From: Girardinichthys multiradiatus
Lineage: Eukaryota > Chordata > Actinopteri > Cyprinodontiformes > Goodeidae
Length of the DNA stretch: 64,000 nt
Reading direction: 5' to 3'
Assembly: GCF_021462225.1 (NCBI RefSeq)
Contig: NC_061808.1
Coordinates: 19,629,119-19,693,118 of the forward strand
The notes under the pieces are model-generated. The model had not been told where the DNA came from. It saw nothing but the letters and a program-made list of their open reading frames with translations, and searched no databases. Shown piece by piece: positions 34,576-48,745 of the stretch. Position 1 is the stretch's first letter. Each line of letters begins with the position of its first letter. Made by a program: the position numbers and the translations under genes.

Positions 34576-35561
34576 TTATGAGATGCCGTAGTTGTTGTAG
34601 TAGGCCGCCGTTGCGTCTGCGAGCACGGAAATGAGGCTTGTTTCCGTGGTGCTACTGGGACATGCTGCAGCAGAGGTGGTGGTGGTCGATGCCACCTGGA
34701 TGTGTCCAGTTACAGTCATGCCACCAGGTTGTTCTGGGTGGAAACCACCCCCAGTGGAGTTCAGGTACTGGTCGAACTCATTACGGTCCACCTCACCCAG
34801 AAGCTCAGCTTGGCTCAGCTGGTCTAAAGTCTCCAAGTGACTCTGAGTCTCTGGTGGCGGGGACAGTTGACCCAGGTGGCCCTGGGGGTGCCCATGGTGG
34901 ATCTGCGGGAATGACGAGGAGCTGTAGTAGGACAGGGGAGGGCCAGGGATCAGTCCACCGCTGCTTCCAGTTTGGGACATGTGAGGGATGTGACCTAAGA
35001 TTGTGCCCCCACAGTGGATTTGGGTCTGCGTGTAGTCAGTGTGGTAAGGAGGTGGGCTGCCCATGTGCATCTGATTCTGGTGGTGTTCATCTGGACAGGA
35101 GGCCGTGGATGAGACCGAAGAGCTACCAGATGTTGAATAATAGGTCGGAGGCATGTGCTCGTGGTCCATGGCATCTAAGGGGGACATCTCGGGAGGTGTG
35201 GGAAGGCCGTACGGGTAGGTGTCAAAGCTGCTGCTGGAGCCAGCAGGCTCTCTGAAGGTTCTCACACTGGGCAGAGCAGGGCTGGAGCCTGAGAAGCCAC
35301 CGCCGACTCCATTAGAGCTGCCCTCGTCTTTGTCCAGTGGGTGACTGAGGGCTCGCTGATCAGGCAGGGGACCATGGTCAGGGGCCAGCCCACTCAGGAG
35401 AAAACCAGGGTCCACTCTCTTGCAGATGCGTTTGAGCTGTTTCTTCCTGCGGGGCCGATACTTATAATTGGGATAGTCCTGCATGTGCTGCACTCTGAGC
35501 CTCTCTGCCTCCTCCACATACGGCCTTTTCTGAGGGGGAGTCAGGGCTTTCCACGACTTTC
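34576..35561 (-). CDS. sox7: SOX7 exon 2
   Basis: Acceptor aaatgcag| at 35562, stop TAA at 34576-34578. It encodes residues 78-405 of a 405-aa protein: the rest of the HMG box ([20 protein letters not shown] then [20 protein letters not shown]), the SoxF-specific RVDPGFLL, the [15 protein letters not shown] block, and a C-terminal transactivation region. That region contains [10 protein letters not shown] at residues 336-345, the beta-catenin-interaction motif of SoxF proteins, and ends [20 protein letters not shown], nearly the same as in human SOX7. SOX7, SOX17 and SOX18 form the F group; the C-terminus and the PINX1/RP1L1 neighbours identify SOX7. The protein is a nuclear transcription factor in endothelial and early endoderm development. 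The overlapping open frame on the plus strand is a shadow. Confidence 0.98.
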
Positions 35562-36806
<1,245 letters not shown>

Positions 36807-37053
36807 TTAAGAAGCGCGTCTCAGTCTCCTAAAGAAGTTGCGCGCTTTCTGTTTTTCAGCAGCCTGACTGAAAGCTGTAAAATAAAACAAAAAAAACAGA
36901 TTTTTCAAACAAAAATCCCGCGTTGCTTTACATACTACTTCAACCTGGAGACGAATGCCTGAACAGATTTTAGGAGAACGCACAGATGCACACATGCAGC
37001 TGCTCCTCCATGTGGGTTATGATTCTGTCTTTCCTGGTGGATGGGGGAAGCGC

Positions 37054-37059
37054 TTTATA
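37054..37059 (-). promoter_or_regulatory. sox7: Candidate TATA box for sox7
   Basis: Minus-strand AAATATAAAGCGC lies about 275 bases upstream of the start codon, in a GC-richer context. Transcription would begin near 37028, giving a 5' UTR of about 250 nt. Position is plausible; not shown. Confidence 0.35.
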
Positions 37060-37062
37060 TTT

Positions 37063-40000
37063 GAGGAGCAGGTTCCAGGAGAAACCCCGCTGGACTATCG
37101 ACTCCTCCTTGATTCCAAGTTAAACCCAGTGAAAAGGAAGGGAGAGGGTGCAACATTTCAACACAAGCAACTCCTTAAACTGCCCTAAGAACACAACAAT
37201 TCTTGTCCTTGACTCCAATATTAATTTAACTAATAGAACAACTCATAACATTACATTACACGGTTATATTAAGCTCCTCAGTTTTAAAAAGTGGATAAAT
37301 CCACATTGAACCCACAGAGAATAATTTTTTTTGTGTGTTTCATTTATTAATTATTTTTCTGGTAATGTCAAGACAGATTTTGCAATAGACTTTTTCTGGT
37401 CTACATGGAAAAGCTTGCATGACCAACTTACCAAACCTGTTTTGCAGTCTTCTCATCTTCCAGAAAACCCCACTGGTTAAATGACTTTTTGAGATTTCCA
37501 TTGCACTTTAGGCGTCAGTTGTTTTTTTTTGTTTTTTTCCATTTGTACACTCAATGAGAGATGCAAAACTTTATAACGTACATAGCATGGGAGGTTTTTC
37601 CTAATTGTTACAGAATTGAAAAGTTTAATAGTTTTGCACTTCACAACCAATCAACATTAAAGAACCAAAACATGTAATTTTTCTCTGCCTGGACTGGTCA
37701 TTCTGAGCACATTTCTGGCTGAGCAAATAAATAAAACCACTGAGCACATAAACAGACTAATCAGTTTCCTTCTGTGGCCAACAGCGGGTGCATATCAAAT
37801 CCAGGAGTTCCTGTTGACAGGATACTCTCCGGCTGTAGTTGTGGAGGAGCTCCCACTCCCACTTGCTCTCTCTCACTGCTCAAACACAGCTACCAACCTC
37901 AGGTCACAATTGATCTTATCAGTAATATCTTTGGAGATGGGAGAAACCTGACCACAGATTTAAAGCGCATGACGTGTTCAGTTAACATGCAGCTCAATTG
38001 GAATCCATATCTTGTAGAGTCGTGCCGCCCCACTTGTCAGAGCTCAAGCTTTAGTTTAACCCCCAACAGGAACAGGATGTGGCACCTGAAGCCACAGATT
38101 GTGCACGATGCAGGCACATCAGTGATATATATGGCCACACTTCCTTTCCCTGTCCTGACTTGGGCCATACTAATGTGTTACCAGTGAAAGTTAGAGACTG
38201 AAGTGATGGTGAGCTCAATCAGACAGTTAATGTGAGACAAAATGTTCAAACGTTTGAAATGTTTAATTTGACGGTTAGGGATTATTTAATTATTTTGAGT
38301 TAGGGAGCTCTGAAATGACAAATGTCTCCAAGTTTCATCCATTGTCGCTAAGTAGCTCAGGCATGGCAGCAGGGATTGTTTCTCTACATATTGTGTTGGA
38401 AAAATTATATAATTGGAGAAAGATGTTTGCTGTGGAGCATTGCACAAAACAGAAAGATATAATAAAATTTCTTTAAACACGTGTGGCTCAATCTAAATAC
38501 AAGATACAGATTTCTTAAAATTTTTAGAAATCACTGGCACAGAGTATAATCAAAAATAATTATGATAAGTGAAGGAAATAATTACTTGTTTTGCTTTTGA
38601 ATGCGACGAACACACCAACCTTTAAAATGTGACTTTTTACCTCTTTGCTGACCTGCCCACTTCAGGTGGCCAGCTGAATTCTGTGATTTAGATTAAATTA
38701 ACTTTAGCTGTGAATGCTTTTCATTATAATAATAATAACAAACATAACTTGTTTTTGACATTCCAGGGTATTGTTGTATCATTCTGTTTGTACTAAGCCC
38801 ATCTGCAGCCCCTCTGGATTTTAATAAATGTGACAAAACAAGGGAAGGTGGTTATTCACCTTATTTTCTTTTCATAAAAATTACTCTAACATCATTGTAA
38901 AGTTTATCACTGAATGTGCTTTATGTCAAATTTCTGAATATGAAGTTATGTTTATTCAATAGAATAGTTTACAAAATAGACAGTTTCAGTTAGGATGAAC
39001 CTTGCGGGTTGAAACTCTTAAACATAAGCAAGGAAGGACTTTTGGTAACTTGTTAACGTTAGACTTTAACTCATTGGCTGTATGCTTTGATGCAGTTTCA
39101 GTGTTGGCCAAAAGTCAACTTCTCTTTGGCCCATCAGCCCCTCATGATAGATCATGTCCTGGAAGCTTCTGCTGTTGTGTGTTCAAAGATACAGACACAA
39201 CAAAGATCTCACAAAACCTTTAGTTAATCAAAAATGTTGGTTGTGAGAAATGTTTGTTTTGCTCTGTACGCTAGGTTGAATCTATCTTTTTTTTGAGTAA
39301 AGCTTTGGAGGATGCATTTTTGTATTTTTCTTGAAGGTGTGCCATACTTCATTCAATACTTTCTGAGAAAACCCTTTTCGCATTATAAAAAAACAGTTGA
39401 TGAACCTCAAAGTGAAGAACCTCAAGACACCCAAACCTGAAGAGAGAGCAATGCTGCTGTCCCATCCTAAAGTGACCTTTGGTGGCTGACAGAAGCAGTG
39501 TTGCCCTCTGTGTCTAGATGTGCCACTGAGCCAAAGAGGGAAGCACATATCTGTGAAAACAGTTGCACGTGTCAGACCCACAATGTCCCTCTGTCCTCAT
39601 TCTAAAGCAGATTCTTACGTAAATGCCGGGGGATTCTGTTTGTTTCATAAAACTGGAACTTAATTTTTTTTATTTTCCATTTTCCCACTGTAACATCCCC
39701 TCTCAGATTAAAACGGGTTAGAAAACTCTGAATTAGACCATCAAAATAATTTCCGTTTACATCGAAAGAGCTTTCAGATAACTTTTCAATTTATTTATTG
39801 ACAACATCAAAAGAAGTTATTTATTTCAAAGTATTTTCCTGTAATGGTGAGGATAAAAAAAGTGTCTGGAGCATCAGGAATGTCGGAAAGAGACACTAAG
39901 CTAGTTCTAAAAGATTCCTGTTTAACGTTTGCCCTGTTAGTAGAGACTTTTTAAAGTCAGTCAAAAGGTTCTGTGAAAATGGCTTTAGACATAAAAAAAA

Positions 40001-40084
40001 AAAACACGCAATCACGTAACGATTTCAAGCTGAAATCACTGAACACAGCTCATGTATAAAACAAGCAAAACAGTAAAACACGGA
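37063..40084. other. Upstream flank of sox7
   Basis: No gene recognised. About 37770-38180 is of balanced composition with GATA-like and E-box-like words and one open plus frame of 137 codons that has no protein-family character. It is a possible enhancer, but that rests on composition and location only. Confidence 0.35.
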
Positions 40085-42201
40085 AGAAGAAAATTTCTCT
40101 TTACTATATATATGCTTCCAATAGGTCAAACTATCAGGCAGCATGGGATACATTTTCACTGTTACGTTGATGATACTCAGCTTTACTTATCCATAAATCC
40201 TGATGAGCCCAACCAGTTAGATAGACTACAAGCATGTCTTGAAGATATAAAAACATGGACGACTTTAAATTTTTTGCGTCTAAATTCAGACAAGACAGAA
40301 GTTGTCGTCTTTGGAGTCTTTAAAAAAGAAACTGCTTAGTCAATCACTTAACCTGGATGGCATTAAATTGACCTCTGATAATAAAGTAAAAAACCTTGGT
40401 GTTATTTTTGACCAGGACATGTCATTTAAATCCCATATTAAACAGGTTTCTAGGATTTCCTTCTTTCACCTCCAGAACATTGCCAAAATTAGAAATATCC
40501 TATCCAGGAGTGACGCTAAAAAACTAGTCCATGCATTTGTTACTTCAAGGCTGGACTATTGTAATTCTTTACTATCAGGATGTCCACAAAATGCAGTTAA
40601 AAGCCTTCAGCTGATTCACAATACTGCAGCAAGAGTTCTGATGAAAATTAAAAAGAGAGATCATATTTCTCATATTTTAGCTTCCCTTCATTGGCTCCCT
40701 GTTAAATCCAGAATAGAATTTAAAATTCTCCTCCTCACATATAAAGCCCTTAATGATCTAGCTCCATCATACATCAGAGATCTGATTGTTCCATATGTTC
40801 CTAACAGAGCACTTTGTTCTCAGACTGCAGGTTTACTGGTGGTTCCTAGAGTCTCCAGAAGTAGAATGGGAGGCAGATCCTTTAGTTATCAGGCTCCTCT
40901 CCTGTGGAACAAGCTCCCAGTTTTAGTCCGTGAGGCAGACACCCTGTCTACTTTTAAGGCTAGGCTTAAAACTTTCCTTTTTGATAAAGCTTATAGTTGG
41001 AGTGGCTTAGGTTATCAGGGAGGGAGCCTTCCTCCCTCCCTGTTGGTTGGAGTAAGGGGGAGTCAGGTTTAGCCTAAACCGGCTCAGTTATGGTTGAGGT
41101 GCAAACACACCCTCCATTTCTGCTACCTGTATGACCCCCTCTCTTTTCCAATGGTTATAATCAGTCTGACAGAGAGAGGTATCCCAATCCTTGTGGTTTT
41201 TAGTATAACAATGACCATCAGTGGGACCCTTTGTGGGGTTCCTTGAGACGACATTGTTGTAAATAAGCGCCGTTTAACTAAATAATCTGAACTGAAACTA
41301 TCTGTGTAGTTATGCTGCTATAGGCTTAGGCTGCTGGAGGACATAACGACCACTTTCACCCTCTTCGCTACATTCTCACACTACTCTCCAATTTTGCATT
41401 ATTTGCTGTTATTTCAGCTTTTAACCTTGTTCTCTCTTTTCTCTTCCTAGAAGCTACACCTGGCCTGACTGTGTATCTACCTGTGACACCTTTCTGGAGA
41501 GGGGCATTGTCCAAGCTTCTGCTGGCAACAACTTAATGCTCACCCTCTACCGATGATCCACTTGGCCCTGTCTTTCAGTGTTTAACCCTTTCTCTCTCCT
41601 AGACATGGCGATTGACTGAGCTTAACTGTAACTAACTCTATGTGCTCTCTTTCAGACTCTAACCTTGAAAACTGGCTCAGAGTTTATCTGTTCTTTCTTT
41701 CTAGGTGAAACGACTAAAGGAGCTACATCCATTAACATTTACTTTTCCTTCCCATAGAAAGTACTCCTGGATCAGTGCTTCTTTGTTCTCTTTGTGTCTC
41801 TGCTCTGTTCTCTCAAACCCCCAGTCGGTCGTGGCAGATGGCCGCTCACACTGAGCCTGGTTCAGCTGGAGGTTTCTTCCTGTTAAAAGGGAGTTTTTCC
41901 TCTCTACTGTCGCTACATGCATGCTCAGTATGAGGGATTGCTGCAAAGTCAACGCCAGTGACTGTCCACTGTCTCTACATGCTCATCTAGGAGGAGTGAA
42001 TGCAAGTCACTGACTGGATGCAATCTGCTGGGTTTCCTTAGATAGAAAAACTTTTTATCCAATTTGAATAAATAACTAACTCTGACTGCACTGTTCAATG
42101 ATTAGGATTAATTGGAATGTATGTACCTGACTGTTGTGAAGTGCCTTGAGACAACATGTGTTGTGAATTGGCGCTATATAAATAAAACTGAATTGTATTG
42201 A
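40085..42201 (+). mobile_element. L2-type LINE, 5'-truncated, with reverse transcriptase C-terminal half
   Basis: It opens inside the reverse transcriptase palm (FHCYVDDTQLYLSINPDEP; the YVDD box is the catalytic motif) and continues through LRLNSDKTEVVVFG. A frame change near 40330 leads to the second open part (to 41072) with NLGVIFDQDMSFKSHI, SRLDYCNSLLSGCPQ, ASLHWLPVKSRIEFKILLLT and WNKLPVLVREADTLSTFKAR. These are typical L2-clade LINE sequences in fish. A long 3' UTR follows and ends in gaattggcgctatataaata then aaactgaattgtattgaa, the usual family tail. The 5' part (endonuclease) is missing, as expected from incomplete reverse transcription. Confidence 0.88.
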
Positions 42202-42770
42202 ACCCGGGCCAGCCAACTGAAACAAGCCCACCACCAGCAGTGCAGGACGAATGGATGAGATGATGGCGATCCACCGGACAGGCCAGGACCGCAGGCACAA
42301 AGCAGACCCCAGCAAGTGCTCCCAGCCTCCAGACCCCTACTGTCCACTCGGGGATACCCAAACCCCTCAACCCCCCTCCCAGCCCAGGTCAACCAAGCCT
42401 CACCCGCCGAGGCAGGGACACCGAGGACGCATTCCCACCCAGTGCAGTTAGCCACACTACCCAGTGCCACAGCAGGCCCCAGCTGGAAGTCACTTTGTAG
42501 GGCTCTGGCAATACTCATGTCCCTCTTGCACAAAGGAGCAGATGCAGGTCCTGCTGATGGGACCTCTGACAGCCCTGTCCAGCTCACCTTAGGTAACTGC
42601 CTACCTCCTCCATGCTCTTGAGGCTCATGCTACCAGTAGTGACACTGACCCTGGTTGAATGTAAAACTACTGAAAAGCAGTCAAAAAAAAACATGAAGGG
42701 GGAAAATGTCTGTGGCCTCCACCTGCAAAACCATTTGTGTTTTGGGGGTCTTAAGTGCACCTGTTAATTT
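42202..42770 (+). repeat. Probable dispersed repeat of unknown class
   Basis: It directly follows the LINE tail. The sequence is CA/CC-rich and unlike its surroundings (for example ctcacccgccgaggcaggga, ccagtgccacagcaggcccc) and ends near ttaagtgcacctgttaattt. The composition resembles unclassified fish repeats but I cannot name a family. The open frames on both strands are a composition effect. Confidence 0.4.
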
Positions 42771-43899
42771 AATTAACACCTAAACCCTACACTGATTAAC
42801 AACCCCCTCTACTACCTGACTGACATCAATATTCCAGAAGTTTAACAGACTTATTATACTCTGATTAAAGTGTTCCTTAATATTTTTGAGCAGAGTATTA
42901 TTATAGATTTGTCAGATGTACTTCTGAACTAGAGGGACTAATAATAAATAGAAGGGAGATTTAGCTGATGATAGCAGGAAATGGAAAGATAATGGAAAAG
43001 GAATAACCACACCTCACATGCCTACGTTAGTCTACCTTTCTTTTGTCGAGGGATGTCAAAACACTTTCAGATCATTTCAACACAGACAAACCCAAAATAG
43101 AGATCAAGAATGCTACAGCATTTTCATGTGCAACACTGGACATCAGTGACATCACCTTTTCCTCCTCCCACACAGGAGTTGGAACAAGGCTGGCTTGTTA
43201 AGGGTTTGTGAAATCAAATGGACAAAAACATCCTGCGTCACATCTTTAAGGTATATGGTGACTGTGAGGTAAATGATATGTGACAAAATACATACACCTG
43301 AGTATGTATTTTGTTTTGATTTCTTAACAATACCCTTACAGTTTATACTTGTATGGTTTCAACTTCCAGAAAGGAATATTATTTCATCTTTCTACAGGTG
43401 TCATATTTTATTTAGAAATTAATCTAATTTCAGTTAAGAAAATAAAACCAGAGTCCAAGTGTGTGTGACCCTATTTACTTAGAAAAATTTTATCGAGACA
43501 TTTCAAAGTTTGACTGATTTTAAAAAGGCCTGTCATGTCAAAGCATCAGATGTCATGTATCACACAGATCACATTTGTCCTTTCAGTTTTTAAAATAAAA
43601 CGGACAAATTGGGAGACAGACAATATGAAGCGTTGCTTAAATAGTAATGCATGCACATATTAGGAGACAAAAATGTAAACAATTTGCTTTTTTTGCCATA
43701 ATTGAAAGTTCATTTTATATAAGCTGGCATAATTAACTTGAAAACTTCAAACTTTTCATTCATAAAAACGCGTTTTTTATGTATTAGAGATTTAATATGG
43801 TCACAGAAGTCTTTATAAATGTGATGCTTTCAGATAAGGGCACAAGTGAAACAAAGTTTTGGGAAGTTGGCCAAATCTAACCAAAATCTAAAGAGCACT
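42771..43899. other. pinx1: Downstream flank of pinx1, including its 3' UTR
   Basis: AT-rich. The pinx1 3' UTR must begin at 43899 on the minus strand; minus-strand AATAAA-like words occur near 43410. No other feature is seen. Confidence 0.4.
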
Positions 43900-44538
43900 C
43901 TATTCTTGACTTTTTCTCTTTCCTTTCTTCTTGGATTTTTTAGTAACCAGTTCTTCCTCACATTCCTTCACTCCATTGTGGTCCTCCTTACCCTGGATAA
44001 CTTTGTACTCTTCAGTTTGTTCATGCTCCTTTTCCATGTGTTTAAGTTTTTTCTTCTTAAAGAGACGTGGTTCTTCACAGTTCATTGCCAGAACAGCGGT
44101 GGAGCTAGAGTTTTCATTTTCAACACTGATTTCTGCAGTTTTTCTCTTCTTTTTCTTCCTTAACGCGTTCTTCTGGTTTTCATTTTCTTCCAGTACAATG
44201 GGGGCACTGGACTTCTTGTCTACATACTCCAGCTCCTCTACAGGCTTTTTCTTCTTGTTTTTCTTCTTTTTTTTGGGCTCTACAGCATTACTGTTGCTGC
44301 AGTGGACTGGACCGAGCTCCTCAACTGGGCTTGATGTTTCAGTAGCCTCCGCTTTGACAGAAGATCCTAAACCAGCAGAGCCACGGACCTTCCTCAGCTG
44401 TGCCATGCGCTTTGCGAAATACTCCTGCATGCTTAGAGAACTTGTCACAGTCTTGGCTATTGACTCCGTATCCAGTTCAGAAGAAGCAAGAGTCACCCTT
44501 TCCTCTGATTCAACTGGAGACTCGCTCCTGCTGCTCTC
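43900..44538 (-). CDS. pinx1: PINX1 last coding exon
   Basis: Acceptor ttgtgctgtag| at 44539, 213 coding-frame codons including the stop at 43900. It begins ESSRSESPVESEERVTLASS and contains SLSMQEYFAKRMAQLRK, the PINX1-specific block (human TIQEYFAKRMAALKNK). Several Lys-rich tracts (KKKKKNKKKK, RKKKKRK, KKKKLKH, KKSKKKGKRKSQ) follow, as in the C-terminal half of PINX1, which holds the telomerase-inhibitory and nucleolar-targeting region. PINX1 binds telomerase and TERF1 and also acts in rRNA processing and kinetochores. The N-terminal G-patch is encoded by exons off the right edge. The phase-0 start agrees with the upstream exon at 61428-61510. Antisense open frames over this exon are shadows of the Lys codons. 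Confidence 0.95.
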   Translation of the reverse strand, partial: ESSRSESPVESEERVTLASSELDTESIAKTVTSSLSMQEYFAKRMAQLRKVRGSAGLGSSVKAEATETSSPVEELGPVHCSNSNAVEPKKKKKNKKKKPVEELEYVDKKSSAPIVLEENENQKNALRKKKKRKTAEISVENENSSSTAVLAMNCEEPRLFKKKKLKHMEKEHEQTEEYKVIQGKEDHNGVKECEEELVTKKSKKKGKRKSQE

Positions 44539-44817
44539 CTACAGCACAAAGACACAAATAGGAAAATAGTTATTTAAGGAATCCACACATCCAGAGTTGG
44601 ATGGCACTCCATTTTAAACAAAGGAGCTTAAGTGATTGTCAATCATCACACAAAGATTACACCAACGGACTAAAGTGAGTGGCAACCCCAAAGAAGGACG
44701 TTGAAGCAACAATAGGTGTAAGAACATTAAAATAAGCACAGTCAACAAGTTGTTTTTCTTTATAGTTCCTCACATCCAGCTGGGCTTGTTTGCACAGTCA
44801 GCTCCAAGCTGTCATCC

Positions 44818-44861
44818 CTCTGTAACAGCTCCATATTTAGTGGTGAGGAGCTGTTACAGAG
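44818..44861. repeat. 15-bp perfect inverted repeat, 14-base loop
   Basis: CTCTGTAACAGCTCC (44818-44832) and its exact reverse complement (44847-44861). It is a stable hairpin within the pinx1 intron; function unknown. Confidence 0.85.
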
Positions 44862-46009
44862 AAAAACAAGTTGTCACTTAAACATGACTTTCAACTCAAA
44901 ATGAAACCAGGTCCACCTGTTTGGGTTGGCTTACTGTCAAAGCAAGAAAAGAAAAGAAAATCAGTGCTGCCAATCAACGTAATCCAATATGTTAGGGAAG
45001 GTAATCTCTCATTCTACAACAATGTTTGCAGAATTTAAAATTAAGGTTAATTCTCCCAAGAAGAGAAAATGTCTGTAAAAAGAGAAGAACTTGTGTTTTT
45101 CCTTTTATAAAGATATTGAATTAGGTGTATTTTTCAGGGGCAATGTGGTGCTTTTTTGCATCAATTGGCAAAAAGCCTTTCCAACCTTTCATTTTCACAA
45201 CTGCAGAGTGTTGACACCGTGGAGGGGGCCAGTCCTATTAGACATTGTGTTATAAAAATGAAAACTAATTTGTGAATTTGAACTCAATAGCAACACAGCC
45301 TACATTCATGGTTATTAACTATATAACCATAAACTTTGGTTTTATATGCTAAGTTGGGAATTAATCAGTCGAATAGCTGGGACCCAAACTTGAAACAGCT
45401 TGAGTGGTGACTGACAAACTCAATCTAAAATCAAAATGACTTTTTTTGGTAAGAGAAAGCACCACTGCAAGGAGCCGTTTTGGTCCACCTATTGGGTTTA
45501 TTTACAATCTAGAAAATACATAGAGGAGGTTGTTACATTTGGCAATGATAAACATGCACATTTATGCTAAATTCCAATGAAAAATATAAAAGCTTAAAAA
45601 CATCAGCACATTTGGCTAAACTGATTCATGATGAATAATTTCACTGCAGAAAGCTCATTAAGTCAAAGTATAAAAGTAGGAGTGTGTAACAGTAGTGCTG
45701 TTACAATAAAAAGAATCTGTGGGGTGCTGTAACCCAAATCTGTTCTAGAAATGACAAACATTTTCAAAATATCCAATGTATGCCCTTAAAAATAGTTCTT
45801 CGGGGAAAAACGGGAATAATCTAAATTTTATATTAGCAAGTCAACACAGCATAAAGGAATTAAAAATCACTTAATTGTCCATTAAGCGGCTAAAAGATGA
45901 TTGGCGAGTGAAATATATTTATTTTCTTCAATTGCACCCAAACCAAAAACTCCCACCATTTTCAGTCTGTAAAGCCATCAAATAGCCTGGTCTGTGATGC
46001 AACTGTAGT

Positions 46010-46460
46010 TAGGGACATTTGTTTTGCTGCAAAACTGTATTGTATTGTTTATCGAGAAACATTTATTGTGAAACCAGAAAAACCTACAGAATTGTTGGGA
46101 TTGTTACATTTACCATTTTCTCCACTGTTGGTTCCGTGATAGCATCAATAAATATCAAAAAGCTAAAAAATATAATTAAAGTACAGTAAGAACCAATTTA
46201 AGTGCTAAAACAAATACACACTTTTATGCAACGGGGGTCCTGAAGAAGCCAATTTTGAAATGGGTTTGCTTTTTTAAGAGCAGTATTTGTGTTTGTGGGT
46301 CTCTGCCTGCAGGGACATGCAGTAACAATCATAGTTACCTAAAAAAAGACTTTTGTAAAGGAGTTGTAAATACCGTTTAATAATCACTTTTATAGCTATC
46401 ACAATACATAACAAAATATCGTGATAGGATTTTAAGTCCGCATCGCCCATCCCTAATGTA
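46010..46460. repeat. Possible short non-autonomous DNA element
   Basis: The stretch includes attgtattgtttatcgagaa near its start and acaaaatatcgtgatagg and catcgcccatccctaatgta near its end, words typical of fish elements whose reverse complement reads agggatgggcgatgc. No terminal repeats could be defined. Confidence 0.3.
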
Positions 46461-47966
46461 AAGTAGTTAATGTTATACCTTACTTTTTTGTTGGATTTAA
46501 AATGTATCAACTAACAGTAAAACTGCAGCACTTTCTTCACTTTTGTGGACAAAACTTAAGTGTACATGAATAAATTCAGATGTTTTATAATCCTTCTACG
46601 GTTATGTCTACATTCAGGCTTAAGGCATGAAGAGCATCACCAAATCCAAAGATCTTCCATTCCACAGTCGAGGATAAAACAGATTATAAAATCATGGCTC
46701 CAGCCTTTAGGTTCGGCATTAAACGGGGGCTCATTTTAAAACTGTTTAGCACAACGTGATCCAGATTCTACCTTCACAGCAGGTACAATTTGTCACCTCA
46801 CCCCTATGACCCATTTGTCTTCATTTTCCTAATGGCCTACTCAATGCATAATGATTTGTCGAGAAGAATGTAGAAGCTCCTCTAGAGATTCACACTAAAC
46901 AATGCTGCCGCTTGCTGTGTTATCAAAGATGGGGAAGTGGATGGCATTTTTCATGCCATACAGATTAGAGATAAACTGAAAACACTGAGCTGTATGGGCC
47001 ATGCCATTGTTTGGCCTTTAAGCTTTTATACTCTGATTACACTGTTTGGGGGAAATAGGTTGACAATAAAGTTATGCAAATCTAAATTTAAATGCAGAGT
47101 CGAGTTGATATATATACTCAAAGCATTCTTTAAGTCTTGCGTAGAGTTTCTCTAATTCATAGGCAGTAGGTATTAACTAAGATCCTTCAAGAATTTGATT
47201 GTAATAAAAAATCTCTGAAACAGTTTTCTGTGGTGAGGAATGAATTCAAACGTGTGCAAGGAAACTAATAATCAACAAAATTAACCGTTCCAATACATTC
47301 TGTGAGTAGGCAAATCCTGAAAACAGAAACAGAGTGGATTCCAATGTAGGTGAACCAAAAAACTAAGGCTAAAGAAAGTTTTCCACCACCTAGGACCTTG
47401 TCCAGATAGAACCACAACTTCTAACAAGGGGAATATAAAGCCCTTCAGGTGAGGTGCCATTAAACAAAACTTTCCAGCTTCCCACTAAAAATCTATACTT
47501 CCCGTTATTGCACAATGGCGTCCTCACTGCTTGGGAGAGTGAAGATGAGGCTTAGAGCTGACAGCGCCAAACAACATGTAACTGGGATTTGGGAAGATGG
47601 CTGGGGGCCACTTTAGAGCTGCCTGTGAAATTACTCTCAGGAGAGGGACGGGCTGAATGAGCAAAGGGAAGAAAGAGAGAGAGAGTGCGAGAAACATCAT
47701 CATAAGGGAAAGGTGGCCTGAGCTTGGTATGTGGTTCTTCCTTCACTGCCTGGGGATTCCATTAGACTCTGATACGACAGCAGGTAGAAGTGCTGTGCTG
47801 TGCGGAGACAAGACACACACACAGAGAGTGGATGCAAACATACTGATCCAGTCAGCACTACTAGCAGCCCTGGAGATTTTTTTTGGCATGAACTATTGGG
47901 GGCGACAGGCTAATAGGAAAGCACTTGGCAGTAACGTTAGAGGGGTTTCTCCATTTTCACTTGTGT

Positions 47967-48020
47967 CTTCAGAATCAGTTTTATTTGCAAAGTTTCTGCA
48001 CACAAACAAGGAGTTTGGCT
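47967..48020 (-). repeat. Short LINE 3'-tail fragment
   Basis: cttcagaatcagttttattt, then gcaaagtttctgcacacaaa and caaggagtttggcttc, has the same pattern as the longer fragment at 53443-53700 and is a reversed LINE 3' end. Confidence 0.45.
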
Positions 48021-48324
48021 TCTCTTTCACTTGCTCTTTTCCTCTAACTTGTCATTAATGATTTTGTATCCAGCAGGCGAGAAGCATCAATGGACGAATT
48101 CGTATTTCGAGTTTATATTCCTAAAACAAAACACTCAGCAGCAGAATTGAGTATGTGGGTTACATCTATGAAAACCATCTCTGCCAATGCCAAGCAGCTT
48201 ATTCCGCTATTGACTCTTGCTTGGTGTCGTTGAATAGATTAGATGATGGAGGTTCGAAGAAACACAAATTTATAGGCAATTTAACAACTTCTTTATTTAA
48301 AAAAAAAAAGTGCCTCTGTAGTGC

Positions 48325-48745
48325 ATGGAAGAACCATATACCTGGCCTGGCAACACCTCCTCATCCTCACGCTGGTCACCACCTGGTCACACACTGGTTC
48401 AGGATGGCATGCCATTCTTCAACCAGCACTTGACTCAACTAATGTGGTTGTCACTCTGGCATGAACCACATGCCCAAGCTGATCCCACAAGCATTTCCTG
48501 CGTTTCTGCTCAGGACTTCTGTGACGGCTAGCGTTTGGTCCTGAAATGAGGAGATATAAGGTCGCCACTGGTTGCAGAATCAATATCTGTCTACATCGCA
48601 GCTACCTCCTTAATGACAATCCTAATTTAGCAGTGAGTGAGATGCTGCCCCATGCCATCATTACACCTCCACCAAAACATTTATCGTTATTGGTGGAGAG
48701 GATGTGGCAAGTTTTTCATAGGCATAACTCAGCCTGTGAAGTCAA
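48325..48745 (-). mobile_element. Probable decayed Tc1-like transposon fragment
   Basis: Plus-strand phrases such as ggatggcatgccattcttca, ctcactctggcatgaacc-like sequence, agctgatcccacaagc and gagatgctgccccatgccat followed by cattacacctccaccaaaac resemble reverse-complemented transposase genes of fish Tc1-like elements. No termini seen and no frame is intact. Confidence 0.4.

Noticed and set aside
34638..35255. Plus-strand open frame of 205 codons
   Set aside because: Antisense shadow of sox7 exon 2, with no family character.
37774..38187. 137-codon plus frame upstream of sox7
   Set aside because: No recognisable domain and Cys/Ser-rich random look; more likely regulatory or neutral DNA.
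43931..44569. Plus-strand open frame of 212 codons, rich in Phe and Ser
   Set aside because: It is the antisense of the Lys-rich pinx1 last exon; AAG/AAA runs read as CTT/TTT in reverse.
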